A DNA stretch of 19,632 nucleotides from an uncultured Actinomycetes bacterium (lineage in GTDB: Bacteria; Actinomycetota; Actinomycetes; Nanopelagicales; Nanopelagicaceae), in NCBI GenBank assembly GCA_903928395.1, contig CAIYQS010000174.1, positions 1-19,632 of the forward strand, in the 5' to 3' direction. The translations under genes were made by a program, and so were the position numbers. Under the pieces are notes generated by a model, which saw nothing but the letters and a program-made list of their open reading frames with translations, had not been told where the DNA came from and searched no databases. Of this stretch, positions 1 through 6,552 are shown piece after piece (position 1 is the first letter of the stretch; the number at the start of each line of letters is the position of its first letter).

Positions 1-339
1 GACATATGGTTTTGCGCTCATTCGATTACTTGTTGGAAGACCGTAGCGCGAAGTGAAGAGTTTAATTTTTGCTAACCAATTTCCATTGCGACCCTTAGCA
101 AGCGCATCCCAACGGCTCAAGAATTCTTTACTGATCCGATCCTTGGTCTCTCCCGTTGCAACTGCAATTTTAAATGGACGAGTATTTGACCAACTAGGAG
201 CGGTCAACGCATCGGTAAGAATCTGATCCAGGATTTCCTGGGGGACTGGCTTATCTTTTATGAAGTCTCGGGTTGTGCGCCTTGAGGCTAGGAATTCTGA
301 GAAATAGATTGGGTTTGGGGGTTTGTCTTCTGAGTTCAC
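1..339 (-). CDS. Nitroreductase-family protein, N-terminal part (gene runs off the left edge)
   Basis: The minus strand is open from a GTG at 337-339 to the window edge, giving 113 residues without a stop. The frame reads FLASRRTTRDF, then KPVPQEILDQILTDALTAPS and WSNTRPFKIAV. The pattern S-R-R-T/S-x-R-x-F followed by a helix and A-P-S-x-x-N-x-x-P-W/F is the FMN-binding N-terminus of the nitroreductase (NfsB/FMN oxidoreductase) fold. These flavoenzymes reduce nitro groups, quinones or flavins with NAD(P)H, but the substrate cannot be told from this fragment. No ATG lies in frame nearby, and the GTG begins only 13 bases beyond the stop of the upstream dehydrogenase gene, so it may be the distal gene of that minus-strand operon. 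The Shine-Dalgarno signal is weak. The C-terminal half is outside the window. The family call is fairly safe; the role is unknown. Confidence 0.75.
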   Translation of the reverse strand, partial: MNSEDKPPNPIYFSEFLASRRTTRDFIKDKPVPQEILDQILTDALTAPSWSNTRPFKIAVATGETKDRISKEFLSRWDALAKGRNGNWLAKIKLFTSRYGLPTSNRMSAKPYV

Positions 340-352
340 GCAAATCCATTCG

Positions 353-1402
353 CTAAGAGAGTTCTTCAAGGACCTTTCCGGCAAATTCTAGGGTAGTTGA
401 AGTGCCACCAAGGTCCTTGGTGGCCACTCCGACTGCTAGAACTCGTTCAACCGCCTCATTGACCCTTACGGCTGAATTCGCTTCGCCGAGGTGTTCCAAC
501 ATCATAGCTGCGGCACGGATGGCACCGATCGGATTTGCGAGGCCCTTGCCGGCAATATCTGGAGCAGATCCGTGGACTGGTTCAAACATTGATGGAAAGC
601 GGCGTTCGGGGTTGATATTGCCACTCGGCGCAATGCCGATCGAACCGACCAGGGCGGCGGCCAAGTCAGAGAGGATGTCACCAAATAGATTGGAGGCGAC
701 AATTACATCAAAATTTTGAGGCTGCAATATGAGCGCTGCGGCAAGAGCGTCAATAAGTACATCTCGTGAAGTGATGTCTGGATTCTCATTCAAAAGCCCA
801 TGAACAACTTCATCCCAAAAAGGCATCGAGTAAATGATTCCATTTGATTTTGTAGCTGAGACTAAATACTTTTTGCGGCCGCGAGCTTTTTCGATCGCAT
901 ATTGAGTTACGCGAGTGATTCCACGACGCGAGAAAACCGCAACTTGGAGAGCAGTTTCGAAATCTGAATTTGAGGCGAACTTGCCACCAATAGGGCTGTA
1001 CTCGCCTTCAGTATTTTCTCGCACGATCAGGATGTCGATGGGTGCTCTTGATGAAAGTGGACCTGGGATTCCTGAAAGAGATTTGATAGGTCGTAAATTA
1101 ATGTACTGATCAAATTCGCGGCGGATCGGGATCAAAAGTCCCCATAAAGTTTCATAGTCGGGAATGTCAGGGCTCCCAATTGCTCCTAAGTAGATAGCAT
1201 CACTCTTAGACATGATCTCAAGGCCATCAATCGGCATCATTCGACCGTGCTGGTGGAAGTAGTCAGAACCCCAGTCAACGGATTCCCACTCCACTTTAAA
1301 GGCCTCCTGCCCGGCGACCTTGTTCACTATCTCGATAGCAGCGGGGGTTACTTCAAGTCCAATGCCGTCGCCAGCGATCGAGATAACTTTGTAAGATTTC
1401 AA
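353..1402 (-). CDS. Isocitrate/isopropylmalate dehydrogenase family enzyme, tartrate/D-malate dehydrogenase (decarboxylating) type
   Basis: The predicted enzyme has 349 residues and belongs to the metal- and NAD-dependent beta-hydroxyacid oxidative decarboxylases. Visible landmarks are AGDGIG (10-15), the substrate arginines in IRREFDQY (93-100) with NLRP after them, VRENTEGEYS (127-136), the catalytic lysine segment SATKSNG (182-188), the metal aspartates D218, D242 and D246 in LIDAL and LFGDILSD, and the NAD-binding EPVHGSAPDIAG (274-285). REFDQYINLRP, VRENTEGEYS and NPIGAI are closer to tartrate dehydrogenase/D-malate dehydrogenase (TtuC/DmlA) than to LeuB or Icd. It begins with TTG two bases after the mutarotase stop and uses a GGAGG ribosome site located inside that gene, so the two are co-transcribed. 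In this locus it could decarboxylate a 2-hydroxy or 3-hydroxy acid made from a sugar acid. The exact substrate (tartrate, D-malate, isopropylmalate-like) is open. Confidence 0.85.
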   Translation of the reverse strand: MKSYKVISIAGDGIGLEVTPAAIEIVNKVAGQEAFKVEWESVDWGSDYFHQHGRMMPIDGLEIMSKSDAIYLGAIGSPDIPDYETLWGLLIPIRREFDQYINLRPIKSLSGIPGPLSSRAPIDILIVRENTEGEYSPIGGKFASNSDFETALQVAVFSRRGITRVTQYAIEKARGRKKYLVSATKSNGIIYSMPFWDEVVHGLLNENPDITSRDVLIDALAAALILQPQNFDVIVASNLFGDILSDLAAALVGSIGIAPSGNINPERRFPSMFEPVHGSAPDIAGKGLANPIGAIRAAAMMLEHLGEANSAVRVNEAVERVLAVGVATKDLGGTSTTLEFAGKVLEELS

Positions 1403-1404
1403 GT

Positions 1405-1728
1405 CTACTTACCTTCCTCCAGATGCCAAACTTCGCGGAGTTCAATGAGATTCCCATACCCGTCTCCCAGGTTCACAATGACGTTTTTAAACCATTCTGC
1501 CCACTTTGTGTTCGCCTCTGAGCGACTCATCTTTTCAAGAGCAGTCTGCTTATCTGGCACTGCTTCGAAGTAGCCGACGGCAATCGTTCCACGTCGAAAA
1601 ATTGTGTAGTTAGAGAAGCCGGCGTCATTTATATCTTTGACCAGTTCTGGCCAGATCTCGCGGTGTCGCTTGTCGTATTCAGCTTCCATGCCCTCGTAAA
1701 TTTCAAATGTAAAACAGACTCTTTCCAT
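1405..1728 (-). CDS. rhaM: L-rhamnose mutarotase family protein
   Basis: This 107-residue protein matches the RhaM (YiiL) family in length and sequence. The core motif R-H-x-x-I-W-P-E-L occupies residues 21-29, with H22 at the position of the proposed catalytic histidine, followed by NYTIF (40-44), a GYFEA strand (52-56) and a tryptophan-rich helix near WAEWF (76-80). RhaM enzymes interconvert alpha and beta anomers of L-rhamnose; related proteins serve other 6-deoxy sugars. It is the first gene of a minus-strand unit with the decarboxylating dehydrogenase, which starts 2 bases downstream. Its promoter region is shared with the divergent Gfo/Idh gene and includes a LacI-type operator at 1817-1828. 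The presence of a mutarotase is the clearest hint that the locus handles a pyranose, probably a deoxyhexose, rather than an aldaric acid. Family membership is confident; sugar identity is not. Confidence 0.85.
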   Translation of the reverse strand: MERVCFTFEIYEGMEAEYDKRHREIWPELVKDINDAGFSNYTIFRRGTIAVGYFEAVPDKQTALEKMSRSEANTKWAEWFKNVIVNLGDGYGNLIELREVWHLEEGK

Positions 1729-1795
1729 GGAATTCCCTTTCGCTAAGCACTCGAGATGTGTAAGGCCCGCAAAAAACTAAGTTTAAATCGAGCCA

Positions 1796-1822
1796 TTGAC
1801 AGCGCTTTATACTATTGGATAC
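1796..1822 (+). promoter_or_regulatory. Candidate promoter for the Gfo/Idh gene
   Basis: A perfect -35 hexamer TTGACA lies at 1796-1801. Two -10 candidates are visible: TATACT at 1808-1813, which matches the consensus well but is far too close to this -35, and GGATAC at 1817-1822 with a 15-base spacer, which overlaps the operator. The element order resembles that at 5286-5326 but is 8 bases shorter between the -35 and the operator. The exact start site cannot be fixed by reading. Confidence 0.4.
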
Positions 1823-1828
1823 GTTTCC
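1817..1828. promoter_or_regulatory. LacI-type operator, copy 1
   Basis: GGATACGTTTCC, flanked by T and A, differs by one base from the perfect palindrome GGAAACGTTTCC seen at 5315 and 13987. The CG centre is typical of LacI/GalR-family sites. It lies between the divergent mutarotase and Gfo/Idh genes, so it could control both. The locally encoded LacI-family protein (4109-5137) is the probable ligand, by inference. Confidence 0.75.
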
Positions 1829-1865
1829 ACAATGTAAGGGCACTTAACCAACGAGTGGGGTAAAA

Positions 1866-2918
1866 ATGTCAAAAATTAGAGTTGGAATTATTGGAGCCGG
1901 CTCCTGGGTACTCTCATCACACATCCCTAGTTTGATGCGACATGACGATATTGAATTTGTCGGGGTTTCTCGAAAAGGTGCAGATGTTCTGGAGCGCATT
2001 AAAAATAAGTATGGATTCAAGGTCGCTTCAGAGAACTACCAAGACATTTTAAATGCTGGAGTTGATGTAGTAGTGGTCGGTAGTCCTTCCGGTTTTCACT
2101 ACGAACATGCGAAGGCGGCGCTGGAATCTGGTGCGCATGTCATGTGCGAAAAGCCTGTCACTATTAACCCTGAAGACGCTTGGGATTTGGTTGATATTGC
2201 CAATCGCGAAGGTAAGGCATTAACGGTCTCATTTGGGTGGAACTACATGCCAATCGCCCGTGGTGCGAAAGAATTGATGGACAAATACGGCATTGGCAAT
2301 TTAGAACAGATGTCGATCAGTATGTCATCTGCAACTCGTGAATTGCTCACTAACACTGGTGCATATCCCGATGCCGACAAGGACACTTTGCCCGAACAAA
2401 AAACATGGACGGACTCCAAACTTTCTGGAGGCGGATATGGTCAAGCTCAACTTTCCCACGCATTTGGACTGGCTTTTTGGCTAACTGGCGCACGCGCTGA
2501 AGCCGCATTTGCTTTGATGTCGAGCCCCCATGGCGCACCTGTCGAGATGCATGATGCAATTTCATATCGCTTTGAAGGCGGGGCAATCGGTTCAGTCGCC
2601 GGAGGTTCAGCACACACTCAAGCTGCAAAGAAATATCATGCGGTCGAAGTTCGTGCCATTGGTGATGAAGGTCAATTGTTGATTGACTTGGAACGAGCAG
2701 CTGTATGGCTCTATTCAAAGGGTGAAAACCATCACTTAGTACTCGATGACGATGCAGGTTTCTATAACTGTCTTGGTCCAATTGATGCCGTGCTGTCAGC
2801 AGCACGGGGTGAAGAGTTCGTCAACTGCGCTCCTGGTGAACTCGGTGCGCGCACCGTAGAAGCACTCGACTTGGCCTACAAAAGTGCCAGCAGCGGAAAG
2901 TTGGAAACGCGTTCTTAA
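1866..2918 (+). CDS. Gfo/Idh/MocA family oxidoreductase
   Basis: This protein of 350 residues has the two-domain Gfo/Idh/MocA layout. The N-terminal Rossmann fold shows GIIGAGSW (7-14), the second strand FVGVSRK (31-37), VVVGSPSGFHYEHA (69-82) and the hallmark EKP in CEKPVTI (94-100). The C-terminal alpha/beta domain carries SGGGYGQAQLSHAF, the usual position of the substrate-binding histidine. Family members oxidise or reduce sugars and inositols with NAD(P). Here it could form the lactone from the incoming sugar or act on a later keto intermediate. The ATG is preceded by GTGGGG at a 5-base spacing. The gene is alone on its strand, has an operator in its promoter region, and ends convergently with the MmgE/PrpD gene through a 4-base overlap TTAA (2915-2918). 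The substrate cannot be assigned. Confidence 0.85.
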   Translation: MSKIRVGIIGAGSWVLSSHIPSLMRHDDIEFVGVSRKGADVLERIKNKYGFKVASENYQDILNAGVDVVVVGSPSGFHYEHAKAALESGAHVMCEKPVTINPEDAWDLVDIANREGKALTVSFGWNYMPIARGAKELMDKYGIGNLEQMSISMSSATRELLTNTGAYPDADKDTLPEQKTWTDSKLSGGGYGQAQLSHAFGLAFWLTGARAEAAFALMSSPHGAPVEMHDAISYRFEGGAIGSVAGGSAHTQAAKKYHAVEVRAIGDEGQLLIDLERAAVWLYSKGENHHLVLDDDAGFYNCLGPIDAVLSAARGEEFVNCAPGELGARTVEALDLAYKSASSGKLETRS

Positions 2919-4108
2919 AGTAGATTTTGGAGCAAACTTTTGGTGGACTGCTCCGCAAAATCGCTGATTCCAGAGAGTTTGCGCCACTTTTCGTGCACCA
3001 ACTCCATATCGTCTGCCGATAAGTCCTGGATTCGAAATGGTGCGTTCTGAACGTGGAGCTCAACTGTCCTATCACCATATGTTGCTGACACTTTCGCTGC
3101 TCCGGGTGCTACATCTCCAAAGATGATTTCAACAGGTCCGAGCCACTGTTCATGCCCAACAATATTAAATGGATCACGGCCGGCAACCAATGAGCGAACA
3201 ATTGCTTCTGGGCTCCACCATGTTCCGCCTCTCGAACCATCGAGCGTAGTTGCAAGACTAGCTGCTAATGTCACCATTGCAGAATCAGGAGTTCCATTTT
3301 CCGCTAGAAGGCGAAGCAATCCTTGTACCGCCGCGGAGGCAAATCCCGTGGCAAAGTATGTCCTAAAATGTAGGGTTGAAATTCCGTCGAGTAAATACCT
3401 GTCACCCATGACTTTGTCGTAGTCTATAAGCGCTGTTTCCTCCCCATTAAACATTGTGATGACACCTCGCGGACCACTCCAAATATCGTGGATATAAGGT
3501 GCATTTACTTGTGCCGCTGTCACCGCTGTGATCGCCAATGAGGTTGCAACCGCCCTGTTGTATTGCGTCGCTCCAGCACGTTCAAACCCTGCTTGTGGTG
3601 GGCCTGTCATTGTCGAAAGCGTCATTTTGAGTGCCGCAATTTGGTGCTCGGCAGGCAGGTCCCAATAACGTGCCAAAGCGGACGTAGCCGCAACTGCGCC
3701 ACTGGTCGTGGTCAAATGCCAATTACTCCGATGGGAAACTCCAAGTAAACTAGCAATAGAGCGTCCGGCTCTATATCCGAAGAAAGCTGCATCGATGAGC
3801 TTTTCGAGGGATGAATTATCTTCACGATAGGCGGCAATTAAAACAGGCCAGATAATGGAACCCGGATGCGTAAGAACATCCCAGTCAACGTCATCTAGGT
3901 CATCTGCACTACCCGCAAGCGCTAGGTAGTTTGCTGTGGCAGTTATTCCCGTGCGAGTCAGCTTTGGATATTTCTTTGATCCAGAATGAACTCCAGCAAT
4001 AAAGTCCTTGAGTGCGCTTTCTATTGATTGCGAAGTCTCTTCATTAATTTGAACCTCAGCGGTGGCGAGGCGAATGAGTAGATCTTCCCCCACGCAAACC
4101 GATGTCAT
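2915..4108 (-). CDS. MmgE/PrpD family protein
   Basis: The 397-residue product fits the MmgE/PrpD superfamily (2-methylcitrate dehydratase, cis-aconitate decarboxylase and relatives). Support comes from the HPGSIIWPVL segment (81-90), the helix DAAFFGYRAGRSIA (106-119), NWHLTTTSGAVAATSALARYWD (129-150, containing H131) and the later YNRAVATSLAITAVTAA. H81 and H131 probably correspond to the conserved active-site histidines. It is shorter than the usual 440-500 residues, mainly in the C-terminal part. It starts with ATG directly after the TAA of the lacI-type gene (zero spacing), with AAGGAT inside that gene as ribosome site, so regulator and enzyme form one transcript. In this setting it may hydrate, dehydrate or decarboxylate a tricarboxylate-like or hydroxy-acid intermediate. 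The family call is good; the reaction is unknown. Confidence 0.75.
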   Translation of the reverse strand: MTSVCVGEDLLIRLATAEVQINEETSQSIESALKDFIAGVHSGSKKYPKLTRTGITATANYLALAGSADDLDDVDWDVLTHPGSIIWPVLIAAYREDNSSLEKLIDAAFFGYRAGRSIASLLGVSHRSNWHLTTTSGAVAATSALARYWDLPAEHQIAALKMTLSTMTGPPQAGFERAGATQYNRAVATSLAITAVTAAQVNAPYIHDIWSGPRGVITMFNGEETALIDYDKVMGDRYLLDGISTLHFRTYFATGFASAAVQGLLRLLAENGTPDSAMVTLAASLATTLDGSRGGTWWSPEAIVRSLVAGRDPFNIVGHEQWLGPVEIIFGDVAPGAAKVSATYGDRTVELHVQNAPFRIQDLSADDMELVHEKWRKLSGISDFAEQSTKSLLQNLL

Positions 4109-5137
4109 TTATTTGCCAAATCCTTGGTCGGTAAGACTTTCATGATTGCGGAAAACCGTCGGAATTACGATGGTTTTGGGAGCTCCGCCATCGATTAACT
4201 CCTTAATGAGCTTGGCGGCATACTTTCCCATGATTTCAGGGTCGCGGTGAACCGACATCAGATTGGGCGAGAGAATGTCGAAAAATGGCCATTCATCTAA
4301 GGCGATAAATTTTATATCCGTATAAACGCTCTTGTTCAAATCTTTGAGAGCGTAAAGGGCTCCACCAGAGGGACCTATTCCGCCTGTCAATATTGCCGTT
4401 GGAGGATCTGGGAGTTGAAAAAGTTTAAGAGTTTCTTCCTTTGCAAACTTCTCAGAAAAATCTTTGAGCTTCACTAAGTCAGTGGGAATTTCTAATTTTG
4501 CCTCTTTGAAGGCGCGTTCGTATCCTTCGAGGCGGTTGCGCGTTACATATATGTTGCGCGGCCCAGAGATAAAGGCAATGCGGGTGTGACCTTCAGAGAT
4601 GAGGTGGGAAACCGCATCATGTACTCCCGAGGCGTGATCACACAACAACGAACTCGTTTTTAAATCGGGCAATTCACGATCCAGTAGGAGTACTGGAGCA
4701 TTAAAATTTTTGAGATTACTCTTCACGTCGACTGTGTTTTCTGAGACAAGAGAACAGATTATTCCGTCAACTCTACGACTTTTTAGCAGGTTTAAATTGT
4801 TGCGTTCATTTGTTTCACTTCCTCCTGAGTTCACCAGGATCATCGAGTAGTGCGATTTTTGAAGTTCGATCTCGCAGCTTTGAGCGATGATAGAAAAAAA
4901 AGGATTCATGATGTCGCGGATCATGAAACCTATTGTCCGGGTGCTTCCCCGACGCAAGGATTGAGCTAAATGATCAGGTTGATAACCTAATTCCTCTGCC
5001 GCTTTCTCCACTCGTTTTCGCATACTTTCAGATACAGCCTTGTGGCCAGAGAGAACTCGGGAGACGCTTGAGATAGCAACTCCGGCGCGTTCAGCAACAT
5101 CTTCAATGCCGACCCGACCCGCAGTCTTGGATTTCAC
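4109..5137 (-). CDS. LacI/GalR family transcriptional regulator
   Basis: This is a 342-residue repressor-type protein. An N-terminal helix-turn-helix reads GIEDVAERAGVAISSVSRVL (about residues 10-29), followed by the hinge helix YQPDHLAQSLR (52-62) that inserts into CG-centred operators. A periplasmic-binding-protein-like ligand domain fills the rest, with typical GFMIRDIMNPFF and IAFISGPRN segments. I chose the GTG at 5135-5137 because it places the helix-turn-helix at the usual distance from the start; a TTG at 5162-5164 would add nine residues outside the family pattern. It forms an operon with the MmgE/PrpD gene. Four CG-centred palindromes in surrounding promoters are the likely targets. 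The inducer is presumably the imported sugar or an intermediate of its breakdown, by inference. Confidence 0.9.
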   Translation of the reverse strand: MKSKTAGRVGIEDVAERAGVAISSVSRVLSGHKAVSESMRKRVEKAAEELGYQPDHLAQSLRRGSTRTIGFMIRDIMNPFFSIIAQSCEIELQKSHYSMILVNSGGSETNERNNLNLLKSRRVDGIICSLVSENTVDVKSNLKNFNAPVLLLDRELPDLKTSSLLCDHASGVHDAVSHLISEGHTRIAFISGPRNIYVTRNRLEGYERAFKEAKLEIPTDLVKLKDFSEKFAKEETLKLFQLPDPPTAILTGGIGPSGGALYALKDLNKSVYTDIKFIALDEWPFFDILSPNLMSVHRDPEIMGKYAAKLIKELIDGGAPKTIVIPTVFRNHESLTDQGFGK

Positions 5138-5169
5138 TCGTTCCCACTCTCTCAAACAACGCAACTGAA

Positions 5170-5198
5170 GTTATGTAACAAAATTGTTATCACTTCAA
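5170..5198 (-). promoter_or_regulatory. Candidate promoter of the lacI-type gene with an internal inverted repeat
   Basis: Read on the minus strand, TTGAAG (plus positions 5193-5198) and CATAAC (5170-5175) form a plausible -35/-10 pair with a 17-base spacer. The spacer holds the inverted repeat TAACAA-AA-TTGTTA (5176-5189), arms of six with a two-base centre. The repeat is a candidate operator for a regulator other than the LacI-type protein, since it lacks the CG centre of the other four sites. It lies 33 bases upstream of the chosen GTG. Confidence 0.45.
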
Positions 5199-5285
5199 AT
5201 CTTTCAGGGAACAATCTAGTGCGCCGTCGTGCCTAAAAAACGCTCTTCCTAAAAAAAGACTTAAATAAAAATTGCATGAAAACCA

Positions 5286-5313
5286 TTGACAAGGTGCGCT
5301 GCCTGCGTACCAT
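5286..5313 (+). promoter_or_regulatory. Promoter of the dehydratase/ABC operon
   Basis: TTGACA at 5286-5291 and TACCAT at 5308-5313 are separated by 16 bases. An A-rich stretch (5254-5280) just upstream could act as an UP element. The operator begins one base after the -10, where a bound repressor would block initiation. The promoter at 16304-16331 has the same geometry. Confidence 0.6.
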
Positions 5314-5314
5314 T

Positions 5315-5326
5315 GGAAACGTTTCC
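5315..5326. promoter_or_regulatory. LacI-type operator, copy 2
   Basis: GGAAACGTTTCC is a perfect 12-base palindrome, 14 with the flanking T and A. It sits immediately downstream of the -10 box and 25 bases before the TTG start of the dehydratase. It lies in the divergent region next to the regulator gene, and would control the whole dehydratase/ABC/SDR operon. Confidence 0.8.
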
Positions 5327-5351
5327 ACACAACGGGGTAAAGGGGAGTGCT

Positions 5352-6488
5352 TTGGACCTCACGATAACAAGTATTGAGACGGAAGCTGTTCGAGTGCCTC
5401 TAGAGACTGTTTATAAAGGCAGTCACTACAAGATGACACATCGTTCGACAATTATCACTCGCATTCACACAGCGTCCGGTTTATACGGTGAGGCCTATGC
5501 CGGCGATGAAGATGCCGGGCTTATGGATATTGACGAGATCATTCATGGGGAAATCGCACCGAAGATAATTGGTAAAGATGCCTCTCACATCGAATTGCTA
5601 TGGGAGTTAGCGCGTCCCGCCACATGGGATATCTTACGCGACCGCCGATTGGGACTCGTTGCCTGTGCCTCTATTGACGTGACTTTATGGGACCTTTTTG
5701 GAAAATCACTGGGAACACCTTTATGGAAGCTTTGGGGCGGATATCGCTCAAAGGTTCCAGTAATCACAATTGGCGGCTATTACGGAAGTGACCTTTCAAT
5801 TGAAGAAGAAGTCGAATATTTGCTAAATGAACAATTTGCAGGAATGAAATTTAAGATTGGTGGACTCTCGCCTCAAGATGATGCGCAACGTTTTAAACGT
5901 GCCCGCAAAGTTGGTGGCGATAGCTTCCGCATAGCAGTTGATGCAAATCAGGGTTACACCGTCGCAGATGCCATCAAATTTTCACAATTGGTTGCCGGCG
6001 ATGATTTGCTCTGGTTTGAAGAGCCTTGCCAATGGCAGAACGATATTCGCGCAATGCGTGATGTGCGTTACGTAGGGGGCGTCGCAGTAACTGCCGGTCA
6101 AAGTGAATTCTCGGCAGCCGGTTGCCGGAATCTTATGGAGGCGGGCGCAATCGACTATTGCAATTTCGACTCTTCTTGGTCTGGTGGACCCACGGAATGG
6201 CGGCGCGCAGCAGGTGTGGCTTCTGTATATGACGTGAAAATGGCACACCATGAAGAACCGCAAGTCGCTTCGCATTTACTTGCATCCATTTCACACGGAA
6301 CTTATTTGGAGTTTTTCCATCCCCGTCGCGATCCAATCTGGCACAACATGATTGCAAATCGACCAGCGCTTAAAGGTGGGTACATGCAACTTACTAACGC
6401 TCCTGGACTCGGCTGGGAATTGGATCGTGATTACATAAACAAGTATTTAATTTCTACAAGAAAGACAGATAAAGCGGGTGACGAATAA
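5352..6488 (+). CDS. Enolase-superfamily (mandelate racemase/muconate lactonizing type) acid-sugar dehydratase-like enzyme
   Basis: The product of 378 residues has the capping domain plus TIM barrel of the enolase superfamily. The K-x-K acid/base motif is K166/K168 in GMKFKIGG, the metal ligands are D197 (VDANQG), E223 (WFEEP) and E252 (GQSE), and the His-Asp dyad is H299 or H300 (MAHHEEP) with D273 (NFDSS). This is the mandelate-racemase subgroup pattern, which includes many sugar-acid dehydratases. It probably abstracts the C2 proton and removes the C3 hydroxyl of an aldonate to give a 2-keto-3-deoxy acid. The start is TTG at 5352-5354, with AAGGGG six bases upstream. A longer reading from the TTG at 5286 would swallow the promoter and operator and is rejected. 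It heads the operon with the transporter genes. The precise sugar acid is unknown. Confidence 0.85.
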   Translation: MDLTITSIETEAVRVPLETVYKGSHYKMTHRSTIITRIHTASGLYGEAYAGDEDAGLMDIDEIIHGEIAPKIIGKDASHIELLWELARPATWDILRDRRLGLVACASIDVTLWDLFGKSLGTPLWKLWGGYRSKVPVITIGGYYGSDLSIEEEVEYLLNEQFAGMKFKIGGLSPQDDAQRFKRARKVGGDSFRIAVDANQGYTVADAIKFSQLVAGDDLLWFEEPCQWQNDIRAMRDVRYVGGVAVTAGQSEFSAAGCRNLMEAGAIDYCNFDSSWSGGPTEWRRAAGVASVYDVKMAHHEEPQVASHLLASISHGTYLEFFHPRRDPIWHNMIANRPALKGGYMQLTNAPGLGWELDRDYINKYLISTRKTDKAGDE

Positions 6489-6552
6489 TCGAGTTTTGTC
6501 CAATGGAAGTCGGGCAAAAAATAGCAACATCCAATCAAAGAAAGGTATGTGT

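Noticed and set aside
5286..5351. In-frame upstream extension of the first enolase-superfamily gene from a TTG at 5286
   Set aside because: The extension would translate the -35, -10 and operator and has no ribosome site; the TTG at 5352 has AAGGGG at good spacing and fits the family N-terminus.
6478..6552. Upstream extension of the binding protein from a GTG overlapping the dehydratase stop
   Set aside because: It would put 25 polar residues ahead of a normal signal peptide; the ATG at 6553 gives a standard one.
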